Below, piece after piece: positions 1 through 7,004 of a DNA stretch of 12,117 bases. The DNA lies in NCBI GenBank assembly GCA_030050125.1, contig JASIJN010000325.1, forward strand, positions 1-12,117, written 5' to 3'. Source of the stretch: Streptosporangiaceae bacterium. Lineage in GTDB: Bacteria; Actinomycetota; Actinomycetes; Streptosporangiales; Streptosporangiaceae. Position 1 is the first letter of the stretch. Each line of letters begins with the position of its first letter. A model generated the notes under the pieces. It had not been told where the DNA came from, made no database searches, and saw nothing but the letters and a program-made list of their open reading frames with translations. Made by a program: the position numbers and the translations under genes.

Positions 1-122
1 CGCCGCGCGGTGCCTCAGGGCCTCGGCCAGCGCCCGGCGAGCCGTCCCGAACAGCGCCCGTACGGCCTCCGGGCCCAGCTGACCCCCGGCCGTACGGGCG
101 CTGCTTCCCTCCGGTTCGGTCA

Positions 123-123
<1 letters not shown>
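1..123 (-). CDS. 5' end of an unknown gene, coupled to the 407-residue gene (partial, runs off left edge)
   Basis: A GTG start at 123-121 shares its first base with the TAG stop of the 407-residue gene (TAGTG), the usual layout of translational coupling. The frame stays open to the edge for 41 codons, nearly all ending in G or C. The visible protein begins MTEPEGSSARTAGGQLGPEA and continues into an Arg/Ala/Leu-rich stretch that looks like an amphipathic helix (about residues 21-39). No Shine-Dalgarno sequence is evident, so expression would depend on ribosomes finishing the upstream gene. Too little is visible to name a family. The alternative is that this stretch is non-coding and the perfect inverted repeat inside it (52-103) is the terminator of the 407-residue gene. 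Codon bias and the exact stop/start overlap make me lean slightly to a real gene. Confidence 0.5.
52..103. repeat. Perfect 16-bp inverted repeat (possible terminator hairpin)
   Basis: CAGCGCCCGTACGGCC at 52-67 is matched exactly by its reverse complement at 88-103, with a 20-base loop. It lies 20 bases past the stop of the 407-residue gene. No U-run follows on either strand, which is common for actinobacterial terminators. However, the hairpin also sits inside the early codons of the putative coupled gene at 1-123. It could be a terminator, an attenuator that lowers expression of that downstream gene, or a structure in coding sequence. Confidence 0.6.
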
Positions 124-1346
<1,223 letters not shown>

Positions 1347-1383
1347 GGCCAGTACCTCCTCGGGGGGGGCTGTCGGAGAATTC

Positions 1384-1437
1384 TCACTGCCACAAGCGTC
1401 GGCGCACCCAGGGCTCTTCGGCGGTGTGTACCGTCAT
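1384..1437 (-). CDS. Possible 17-residue leader peptide upstream of the 407-residue gene
   Basis: ATG at 1437 is preceded by GGGGAGG six bases upstream, as good a ribosome-binding site as any in the window. The ORF encodes MTVHTAEEPWVRRRLWQ and stops 37 bases before the start of the 407-residue gene. It contains three consecutive Arg codons (CGC, CGA, CGC) and two Trp. It may be a regulatory upstream ORF or an independent micropeptide. No obvious attenuator hairpin pair was seen, and an ORF this short can arise by chance. The ribosome-binding site is the main support. Confidence 0.35.
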   Translation of the reverse strand: MTVHTAEEPWVRRRLWQ

Positions 1438-1548
1438 AAGGCGCCTCCCCGTGCGATGGAGACGAACGCCGCCCGTGATTGGCGGAAGATGGCGCCGACG
1501 ATCAACCGTATGGCGCTTCCTGGATGCAACGCCGGATATTAGGGCAAG

Positions 1549-1571
1549 ACCCTAGTTTCCGAAACTAGGGT
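1549..1571. promoter_or_regulatory. Perfect 23-bp palindrome, probable operator
   Basis: ACCCTAGTTTC, one central C, then GAAACTAGGGT: 11-bp arms with no mismatch. The AT-rich core stands out from its GC-rich surroundings. It lies 8 bases from a minus-strand TAATAT box (1536-1541), so it would cover the -35 region of a promoter for the 407-residue gene. It is also about 180 bp upstream of glyA. Size and symmetry fit a site for a homodimeric regulator (TetR or MarR type is a guess). The regulator gene is not in the window. A terminator is less likely because no gene ends nearby. Confidence 0.65.
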
Positions 1572-1753
1572 GCATCGGCCGCCGGGCATTGGCAAGACGG
1601 CCATACCGCGTCCTGGCGGCCGGGTCGCAGGCCGGGTAGCGGCGGGATGCACGCGGCCATCGCGTTCGGCATGATGAAGGCAGCGGCTTGGCCGCCGGCA
1701 GCGTTCGCGCCGCGCGCCGGGCCGGTGCCCGCGTCGCGCCCGAGGAGGACACC

Positions 1754-3022
<1,269 letters not shown>

Positions 3023-3032
3023 GCGCCATCCC

Positions 3033-4196
3033 CTAGTTGCTGATCACGCTGGACGGCTTGCGCCACTGGATCGTCGGCAGCATCGCCTCCGGGCGGACCC
3101 GGTGCGCGTAGCGCTTGGTGATCTCGAACAGCGACTCGATCAGCGTGTCCGACAGCAGGTGCGGCTGGAGGCCGAGGCCGACCAGCCCGGTGTGCACCAC
3201 GTTGTAGTGGTGGTTCTCCAGTTCGACCCGCGGGTTTTCGACGTGCTCGACCCTGACCACGTCCGGGCTCGCCTTGACGATCGTGTCCGCGATCTGCGCC
3301 AGCGACATGAACTCGGTGATCTGGTTGAACACCCGGAACTCGCCCTTGTCCGCCGGGGTCTCGCAGGCCAGCTGGATACACCGGACGGTATCCCTGATCT
3401 CGATGATGCCGCGGGTCTGGGTGCCGTTGCCGTAGATGGTCAGCGGCTTGCCGAGCACGGACTGGATCACGAACCGGTTCAGCACCGTGCCGAACACCGC
3501 GTCGTAGTCGAACCTGGTCGCGAGCCGGTCGTCCAGGGCGGTCTCGGGGGTCTGCTGGCCGTAGACCACGCCCTGGTTCAGGTCGGTGGCACGGATGCCC
3601 CAGATCCGGCAGGCGAACTCGATGTTGTGACTGTCGTGCACCTTGGACAGGTGATAGAAGGAGCCGGGCCGCTTGGGGAACAGCACCCGGTCCCGGCGTC
3701 CCTTGTGCTCGACGTCGAGCCAGCCCTCCTCGATGTCGATATTGGGCGTGCCGTACTCGCCCATGGTGCCGAGCTTGACCAGGTGGATGTCCGGGTTGAT
3801 CTCGGCGATCGCGTAGAGCACGTTCAGGTTGCCGACCACGTTGTTGGTCTGCGTGTAGACGGCGTGCTTGCGGTCCACCATCGAGTACGGCGCGGCGCGC
3901 TGCTCGGCGAAGTGAACGATCGCGTCCGGGGCGGAGTCTCGCACGATGTGGTACGTGAAGTCGGCGTCGCACAGGTCGCCCACGTAGCTGGAGATGGTCT
4001 TGCCGGTCAGCTCACGCCAGGTAGCGATGCGCGATCGCAGGGACTCAATCGGCACCAGGCTGTCCACGCCCATCTCATGGTCGTATCCCCGGCGCGCGAA
4101 ATTGTCCGCGACGGCAACGTCGTGACCGACTTCAGAGAGGTGAAGCGCTGTCGGCCACCCGAGATAGCCGTCCCCGCCCAACACCAAGACCTTCAT
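3033..4196 (-). CDS. sqdB: UDP-sulfoquinovose synthase (SqdB/SQD1-like short-chain dehydrogenase)
   Basis: The family makes UDP-sulfoquinovose from UDP-glucose and sulfite using bound NAD. This is the sugar donor for sulfolipid and for some sulfonated glycans. The 387 residues carry the N-terminal Rossmann motif GGDGYLGW (7-14), HFAEQRAAPYSMVDR (95-109), KLGTMGEYGTPNIDIEEG (141-158) with the Thr-Met-Glu of SQD1, the catalytic YHLSK (181-185), VHDSHNIEF and ATDLNQGVVYG (203-213), and QTRGIIEIRDT (260-270). By recall, most of its length aligns closely with plant SQD1. ATG 4196 has an AGGAG seven bases upstream. No SqdX/SQD2-type sulfolipid glycosyltransferase adjoins it. The nearest partners are a divergent GtrA and a DPM1-like GT2, so the product may feed a polyprenyl-linked glycan instead of a lipid headgroup. 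Function of the enzyme is well supported; the final product is not. Confidence 0.92.
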   Translation of the reverse strand: MKVLVLGGDGYLGWPTALHLSEVGHDVAVADNFARRGYDHEMGVDSLVPIESLRSRIATWRELTGKTISSYVGDLCDADFTYHIVRDSAPDAIVHFAEQRAAPYSMVDRKHAVYTQTNNVVGNLNVLYAIAEINPDIHLVKLGTMGEYGTPNIDIEEGWLDVEHKGRRDRVLFPKRPGSFYHLSKVHDSHNIEFACRIWGIRATDLNQGVVYGQQTPETALDDRLATRFDYDAVFGTVLNRFVIQSVLGKPLTIYGNGTQTRGIIEIRDTVRCIQLACETPADKGEFRVFNQITEFMSLAQIADTIVKASPDVVRVEHVENPRVELENHHYNVVHTGLVGLGLQPHLLSDTLIESLFEITKRYAHRVRPEAMLPTIQWRKPSSVISN

Positions 4197-4426
4197 GATC
4201 GTGCTCCTGCCTCGTCCGTAGCTGTCGTTGATTTATACCTGACCAGGCTGACAACGGCATTCGAACTGCCTGAGTCTGCCCCGTGACCCGGCGGGCCGCC
4301 AGGAAGGCCGTCTCGCGCGGAAGACGAGCCGCTGACCTGGAGTACCTCGTATCCGGGCCCTCTGCGGGCTCCCGTACTGTATACCTGTCTTACCGTCCCA
4401 TAGGCCGCAGCCAGCCAAGGACCTCC
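4197..4426. promoter_or_regulatory. Divergent promoter region between sqdB and gtrA
   Basis: This 230-bp region must hold promoters for both genes. On the minus strand TATAAA (4237-4232), about 35 bases before the sqdB start, resembles a -10 box; its -35 is weak. On the plus strand TACTGT/TATACC around 4375-4385 is a candidate -10 for gtrA. The 8-mer TATACCTG occurs near both candidates, at about 4235 and 4380, which may be chance or a shared site. Confidence 0.4.
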
Positions 4427-5047
4427 ATGACCCTGATATCGCCCCGGATCGCCGAAGTCATGTGGCGCCTGGTTCCAGGCCCGCTGCGCCGCAGGCTCCG
4501 GACCCAGGGCGGCAGGCGGCTGGTTCGCTTCGCGCCCGCCGCGGTGCTGGCCCTCTGCGCGACCCAGCTGACCTACCTGATCTGCCAGCTCGCGCACGTG
4601 ACCGCCGGCATCGCCGGGGCGGTGGGATGGCTGGCCGGCGCGGCCGTGAGCTACGTGGTCAGCCGTTGGGCCTGGGAGCGCAAGGGACGGCCGCACCTGC
4701 TGAAGGAGACCCTGCCGTTCTGGCTGATCTCGCTCTGCGTCGGGGTGGTGCTGACCGGCACCAGCAAGCTCGCTCACGCCGAGGCGCACGCCCTCGGCCT
4801 GCACGGCCTCAAGGAGGTCGTGTTCGCGCAGGGGCTCTACCTGGCCGCCAACTGCGTGACCTTCGTGATCAGGTTCTTGATCTTCCACTACGTCCTCTTC
4901 GCCGACCGCGAGTCCGGCGCCGCGCCGGAGCCCGCAGAGCAGTTCCAGCCGGGGACGGCCGGGTCGCTCGCCATGGCCCCGTCGGCTAACCGGCCGGCCG
5001 CGTCGGGCGCGTCCCCGGCAGGCACGGAGCCGCGCGTCCGCCGCTGA
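4427..5047 (+). CDS. GtrA-family small membrane protein
   Basis: GtrA-like proteins are four-helix membrane proteins thought to flip polyprenyl-phosphate sugars across the cytoplasmic membrane. They usually work with a GT2 that makes the lipid-linked sugar (family knowledge). I chose ATG 4427 (206 residues) because AAGGA lies five bases upstream. An in-frame ATG at 4283 would add a 48-residue polar extension read through the promoter region. Likely membrane segments are at about 33-55, 60-82, 96-114 and 131-157, with the typical basic loop RWAWERKGRPH between the second and third. After the last helix (RFLIFHYVLFAD) a 46-residue Ala/Pro/Gly-rich tail (161-206) is predicted to be disordered. 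The DNA for that tail is also the antisense 3' end of the convergent GT2 gene. The two products probably act together despite opposite transcription. Confidence 0.82.
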   Translation: MTLISPRIAEVMWRLVPGPLRRRLRTQGGRRLVRFAPAAVLALCATQLTYLICQLAHVTAGIAGAVGWLAGAAVSYVVSRWAWERKGRPHLLKETLPFWLISLCVGVVLTGTSKLAHAEAHALGLHGLKEVVFAQGLYLAANCVTFVIRFLIFHYVLFADRESGAAPEPAEQFQPGTAGSLAMAPSANRPAASGASPAGTEPRVRR

Positions 5048-5823
5048 CGCTCCCGCCACCAAGTTCCCGCCACGACCCTGGCGAAGCGCATCGCGTAGAA
5101 GGCGTTGTTCCCCTTCTTGCTCTTCCCGACCTGGCGCCGGTGAATCGTGGCGGGTCGCTCGACGACGCGGAAGCCGTGGGTGATCACACCGATCAGCAAC
5201 TCGGCCGCCTGGTACTGCGGCTGCTCGAGCATGACCGCGCCGGTCACCTCGGCCCTCATGGCGCGCAGCCCGAAGGTCGTATCGCTGATCCGCTGGCCGG
5301 TCAGCATGCTGATGGCCAGCGCGAAGAACCGCACGCCCAGCTTGCGCACGGGGTCCTTGGTCTCCTCGCTGCCGAGCTTGCGAGAGCCGGTCACGAAGTC
5401 GGCCTGGCCGGCCAGGATGGGGGCGAGCAGGCGCTCGATCTCGGCCGGGTTGTACTGGCCGTCGGCGTCGGTGGTCACGATGTAGCGGGCACCGCCCTTG
5501 CGGGCGAGCCGGTAGCCGAGCCGCAGGGCCGCTCCCTGCCCGCGGTTGACCGGCACCTCGCAGACCAGCGCCCCGGCCGTCCTGGCCTCCTTGCCCGTAG
5601 CGTCCACGGAGCCGTCGGAGACGACGATCGTCTCGGCGTCCAGCCCGGCCACGGCGGCGGGGAGGGCCTCGACGACCGGGCCGATGGCCCCCTCCTCGTT
5701 GAACGCCGCGATGATGATCGCGAGCGGGGGCAGCCGGGTCGCCCGGTCGCCGAATTCCTCGTGGAAGGACCGGATGGCTGCGGAGTCGATGACCTCGTCG
5801 TCACCGGCCGGGACGGTCGTCAC
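4888..5823 (-). CDS. Family 2 glycosyltransferase, polyprenyl-phosphate sugar synthase (DPM1/GtrB-like)
   Basis: Such enzymes transfer a sugar from a nucleotide donor to polyprenyl phosphate on the cytoplasmic side of the membrane. Motifs in order: IIIAAFNEEG (36-45), VVSDGSVDATG (67-77) with the first acidic site, NRGQGAALRLGY (93-104), TTDADGQYNP (117-126) carrying the metal-binding DAD, TGSRKLG (145-151), DTTFGLRAM (181-189), and RRQVGKSKKG (229-238), which is typical of the DPM1/DPG branch. No C-terminal membrane anchor is present; the last 50 residues are a low-complexity polar tail. The GTG start at 5823 overlaps the TGA of the 71-residue gene (GTGA), indicating translational coupling. 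The 3' 160 bp overlap the gtrA 3' end in antisense. GtrA is the likely flippase partner. Whether the sugar is sulfoquinovose, glucose or mannose cannot be told. Confidence 0.88.
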   Translation of the reverse strand: MTTVPAGDDEVIDSAAIRSFHEEFGDRATRLPPLAIIIAAFNEEGAIGPVVEALPAAVAGLDAETIVVSDGSVDATGKEARTAGALVCEVPVNRGQGAALRLGYRLARKGGARYIVTTDADGQYNPAEIERLLAPILAGQADFVTGSRKLGSEETKDPVRKLGVRFFALAISMLTGQRISDTTFGLRAMRAEVTGAVMLEQPQYQAAELLIGVITHGFRVVERPATIHRRQVGKSKKGNNAFYAMRFARVVAGTWWRERQRRTRGSVPAGDAPDAAGRLADGAMASDPAVPGWNCSAGSGAAPDSRSAKRT

Positions 5824-6035
5824 TTGGCTGCCTCCGAGAATTCTGGCCCCAAGACGTACAGGCCGGGCTGGAGTTCGTGTGCGGGCTGGGAGCCCGGGGA
5901 GCGCACTCCCCGGGCCGAGAACGAGCCGGCCACGACGTCGTTCATGCGGGCCAGGTCCCGGACCTGGATCACGTCACGGTACACCGGGGGAGGGCCGACC
6001 GCCCTCGTGGATGCTCCACTCACCTGAGTTGCCAT
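5820..6035 (-). CDS. Small protein of unknown function, coupled to the GT2
   Basis: This ORF encodes 71 residues from ATG 6035. AAGGTGG lies just upstream and the TGA overlaps the GTG of the GT2 by four bases. Codons after the first few have strong G/C third positions, so it looks genuinely coding. The middle (PVYRDVIQVRDLARMNDVV, 17-35) is probably helical. The rest is Gly/Ser/Pro-rich, ending GLYVLGPEFSEAAK. There is no membrane segment, signal peptide or Cys. I do not recognise a family. Its position as first gene of a two-gene unit suggests a role with the glycosyltransferase, or a translated leader that sets its expression. Confidence 0.68.
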   Translation of the reverse strand: MATQVSGASTRAVGPPPVYRDVIQVRDLARMNDVVAGSFSARGVRSPGSQPAHELQPGLYVLGPEFSEAAK

Positions 6036-6048
6036 CTGCCACCTTGCT

Positions 6049-6074
6049 GTTCGGGTCTAGCGTTCTGGTCTAGC
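6049..6074. repeat. 13-bp tandem direct repeat upstream of the 71-residue/GT2 unit
   Basis: GTTCGGGTCTAGC (6049-6061) is followed directly by GTTCTGGTCTAGC (6062-6074), 12 of 13 bases identical. It ends 14 bases before the ATG at 6035 on the minus strand, so it lies in the 5' leader or promoter of that gene. A pair of regulator half-sites one helical turn and a bit apart is possible; simple duplication is the alternative. Confidence 0.6.
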
Positions 6075-6206
6075 GGCCCGGCATGGGACGATCCTCGGAG
6101 TGAGATTCATAAATGCTGAACGACTGCGGGGAATCGGGTCCGGCGCCGCGACGCGGGAGCGGGCCGCGGCGGCGCCTGGCTAGTGTATCGGCGGACCAGG
6201 AAACGT

Positions 6207-6236
6207 TTGGTCTGCTAACGACAAGTCATTTATCCT
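6207..6236 (+). promoter_or_regulatory. Candidate promoter for the cobalamin cluster
   Basis: TTGGTC (6207-6212) and TATCCT (6231-6236) are separated by 18 bases, a fair match to a housekeeping sigma promoter. This would put the transcript start about 90 bases before the GTG of the cobH-like gene. The inverted repeat GACCA-TGGTC (6194-6212) overlaps the -35 and could be an operator. The match is short and unproven. Confidence 0.35.
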
Positions 6237-6260
6237 GGTCAGCTTCGTGCAACCTGGATA

Positions 6261-6282
6261 ATCGCTGGACGATCGCTGGACG
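6261..6282. repeat. 11-bp perfect tandem repeat in the cobH leader
   Basis: ATCGCTGGACG at 6261-6271 is repeated without gap or mismatch at 6272-6282, about 55 bases before the cobH-like start. The 11-bp period places both copies on the same DNA face. It may be a binding site pair or a recent slippage duplication. Confidence 0.6.
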
Positions 6283-6335
6283 GCCGGCTGGCCGGCGGCC
6301 CGCCGTGGACCGCTCGGCCGAGGAGGTGGTGGCAT

Positions 6336-6989
6336 GTGACCTGGCCCAGCGCGGTCCCGGGCGGCGCGCCGCTGCCCGGAGCGGAGCCGGCGGAAGCCCC
6401 GGCATACCGGATACTTCGTTCCCGGATCGACCTGTCCCGTCTGCCCAGGTTCAGCCGGGACGTGACCGAGCGGGTCATCTACGCGACCGCCGACTTCGAC
6501 TACGCCACCGACCTGGCCTGTGACGAGGAAGCGCTCGCCGTGGCCGTTTCCGCCCTCGCGGCCGGGGCTCCGGTCGTGGCCGACACCCCCATGGTGGCGG
6601 CCGGGATCACCGCCTGCCCGGTGATCTGTAAGCTCGGGGAGCCGTTGACCGGGCGCCTGGCCCGGACGGCCGGCATCTCGCTGCCCGCGGCCGCGGTCCG
6701 GCTGGCCTTCGGCGAGGCTGGCCCGGGGGCGGTCTGGGTGGTGGGCGGCGAGCCCGCGGGGCTGACCGAGATCCTCTCCCGGGGGGTGGAACCGGCCTTC
6801 GTGATCGCAATGCCCGTCGGGCTCGTCGGCGCCGCCGAGGCCAAGGACGCGCTACGGGCCAGCGAGATCTGGTCGGTGAGTAACGTGTCCGAGAAGGGCG
6901 GAGCCGCCGTGGCCGCCGCGGCGTTCGACGCCCTGTTCCGCTCGGCGGTGACCTCGGGCGGATCACGCGGACAGGTCAGCCGGGGCTGA
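6336..6989 (+). CDS. cobH: CobH/CbiC-family protein (precorrin-8X methylmutase-like), active-site residues altered
   Basis: True CobH/CbiC moves a methyl group from C11 to C12 of precorrin-8X late in corrin-ring synthesis. The GTG start at 6336 has AGGAGG nine bases upstream. The 217-residue length is normal. Family hallmarks: YRILRSRIDLSRLP (24-37), ATADFDYATDL (50-60), AGAPVVADTPMVAAGIT (76-92), AMPVGLVGAAEAKDAL (158-173) and EKGGAAVAAAAFDAL (186-200). Departures from enzymes I remember: the catalytic His of the R-hydrophobic-IH motif is Tyr49 (TAC, one base from CAC); the TRSAA motif is SLPAA (115-119); GNAPTAL is GGEPAGL (137-143). It may be a non-catalytic corrinoid-binding paralog or a clade with a changed mechanism. 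Fifteen bases separate it from bluB-cobT, so they are probably cotranscribed. Confidence 0.85.
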   Translation: MTWPSAVPGGAPLPGAEPAEAPAYRILRSRIDLSRLPRFSRDVTERVIYATADFDYATDLACDEEALAVAVSALAAGAPVVADTPMVAAGITACPVICKLGEPLTGRLARTAGISLPAAAVRLAFGEAGPGAVWVVGGEPAGLTEILSRGVEPAFVIAMPVGLVGAAEAKDALRASEIWSVSNVSEKGGAAVAAAAFDALFRSAVTSGGSRGQVSRG

Positions 6990-7004
6990 GGACGGGAAGA
7001 CCGG

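Larger units (their letters stand above)
1347..1753. other. Divergent intergenic region between the 407-residue gene and glyA
   Basis: This 407-bp stretch has no long convincing ORF. From left to right it holds the Shine-Dalgarno of the 407-residue gene, a run of eight G (1362-1369), a small EcoRI-type palindrome (GAGAATTCTC, 1376-1385), a possible 17-codon leader ORF (1384-1437, minus), a minus-strand TAATAT box (1536-1541) that could be a -10 element, and the 11+1+11 palindrome at 1549-1571. The remaining 180 bp before glyA is GC-rich with no recognisable riboswitch. It ends in a strong ribosome-binding site (GAGGAGG) about 5-8 bases before the glyA ATG. Confidence 0.6.
6036..6335. other. 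Intergenic leader between the 71-residue gene and the cobalamin cluster
   Basis: This 300-bp divergent region has no convincing gene. It holds a 13-bp tandem repeat (6049-6074), an inverted repeat GACCA/TGGTC around an AAACGTTT core (6194-6212), a candidate promoter (6207-6236) and an 11-bp tandem repeat (6261-6282). A CGGCCGGCTGGCCGGC-type GC block follows, then the AGGAGG ribosome-binding site of the cobH-like gene (6321-6326). I looked for the conserved cores of a cobalamin riboswitch and did not find a convincing one. Confidence 0.55.

Noticed and set aside
1688..1753. N-terminal extension of glyA from an upstream in-frame TTG
   Set aside because: ATG 1754 has the strong GAGGAGG and gives the usual N-terminus. 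The extension is Arg/Ala-rich with no family support.
4283..4426. N-terminal extension of the GtrA protein from the upstream ATG
   Set aside because: ATG 4427 has a well-spaced AAGGA, and the 48 extra residues are polar and read through likely promoter sequence.
6125..6175. Possible cobalamin riboswitch core (GGGGAATCGGG...CGCGGGAGCGG)
   Set aside because: It resembles the conserved core only loosely. The spacing and the B12-box consensus are missing on both strands by eye. Only a covariance-model search could settle it.
6113..6523. Plus-strand 136-codon ORF starting before the cobH-like gene
   Set aside because: It is out of frame with the cobH-like gene, crosses its start, is rich in Arg/Pro/Gly and has no ribosome-binding site.
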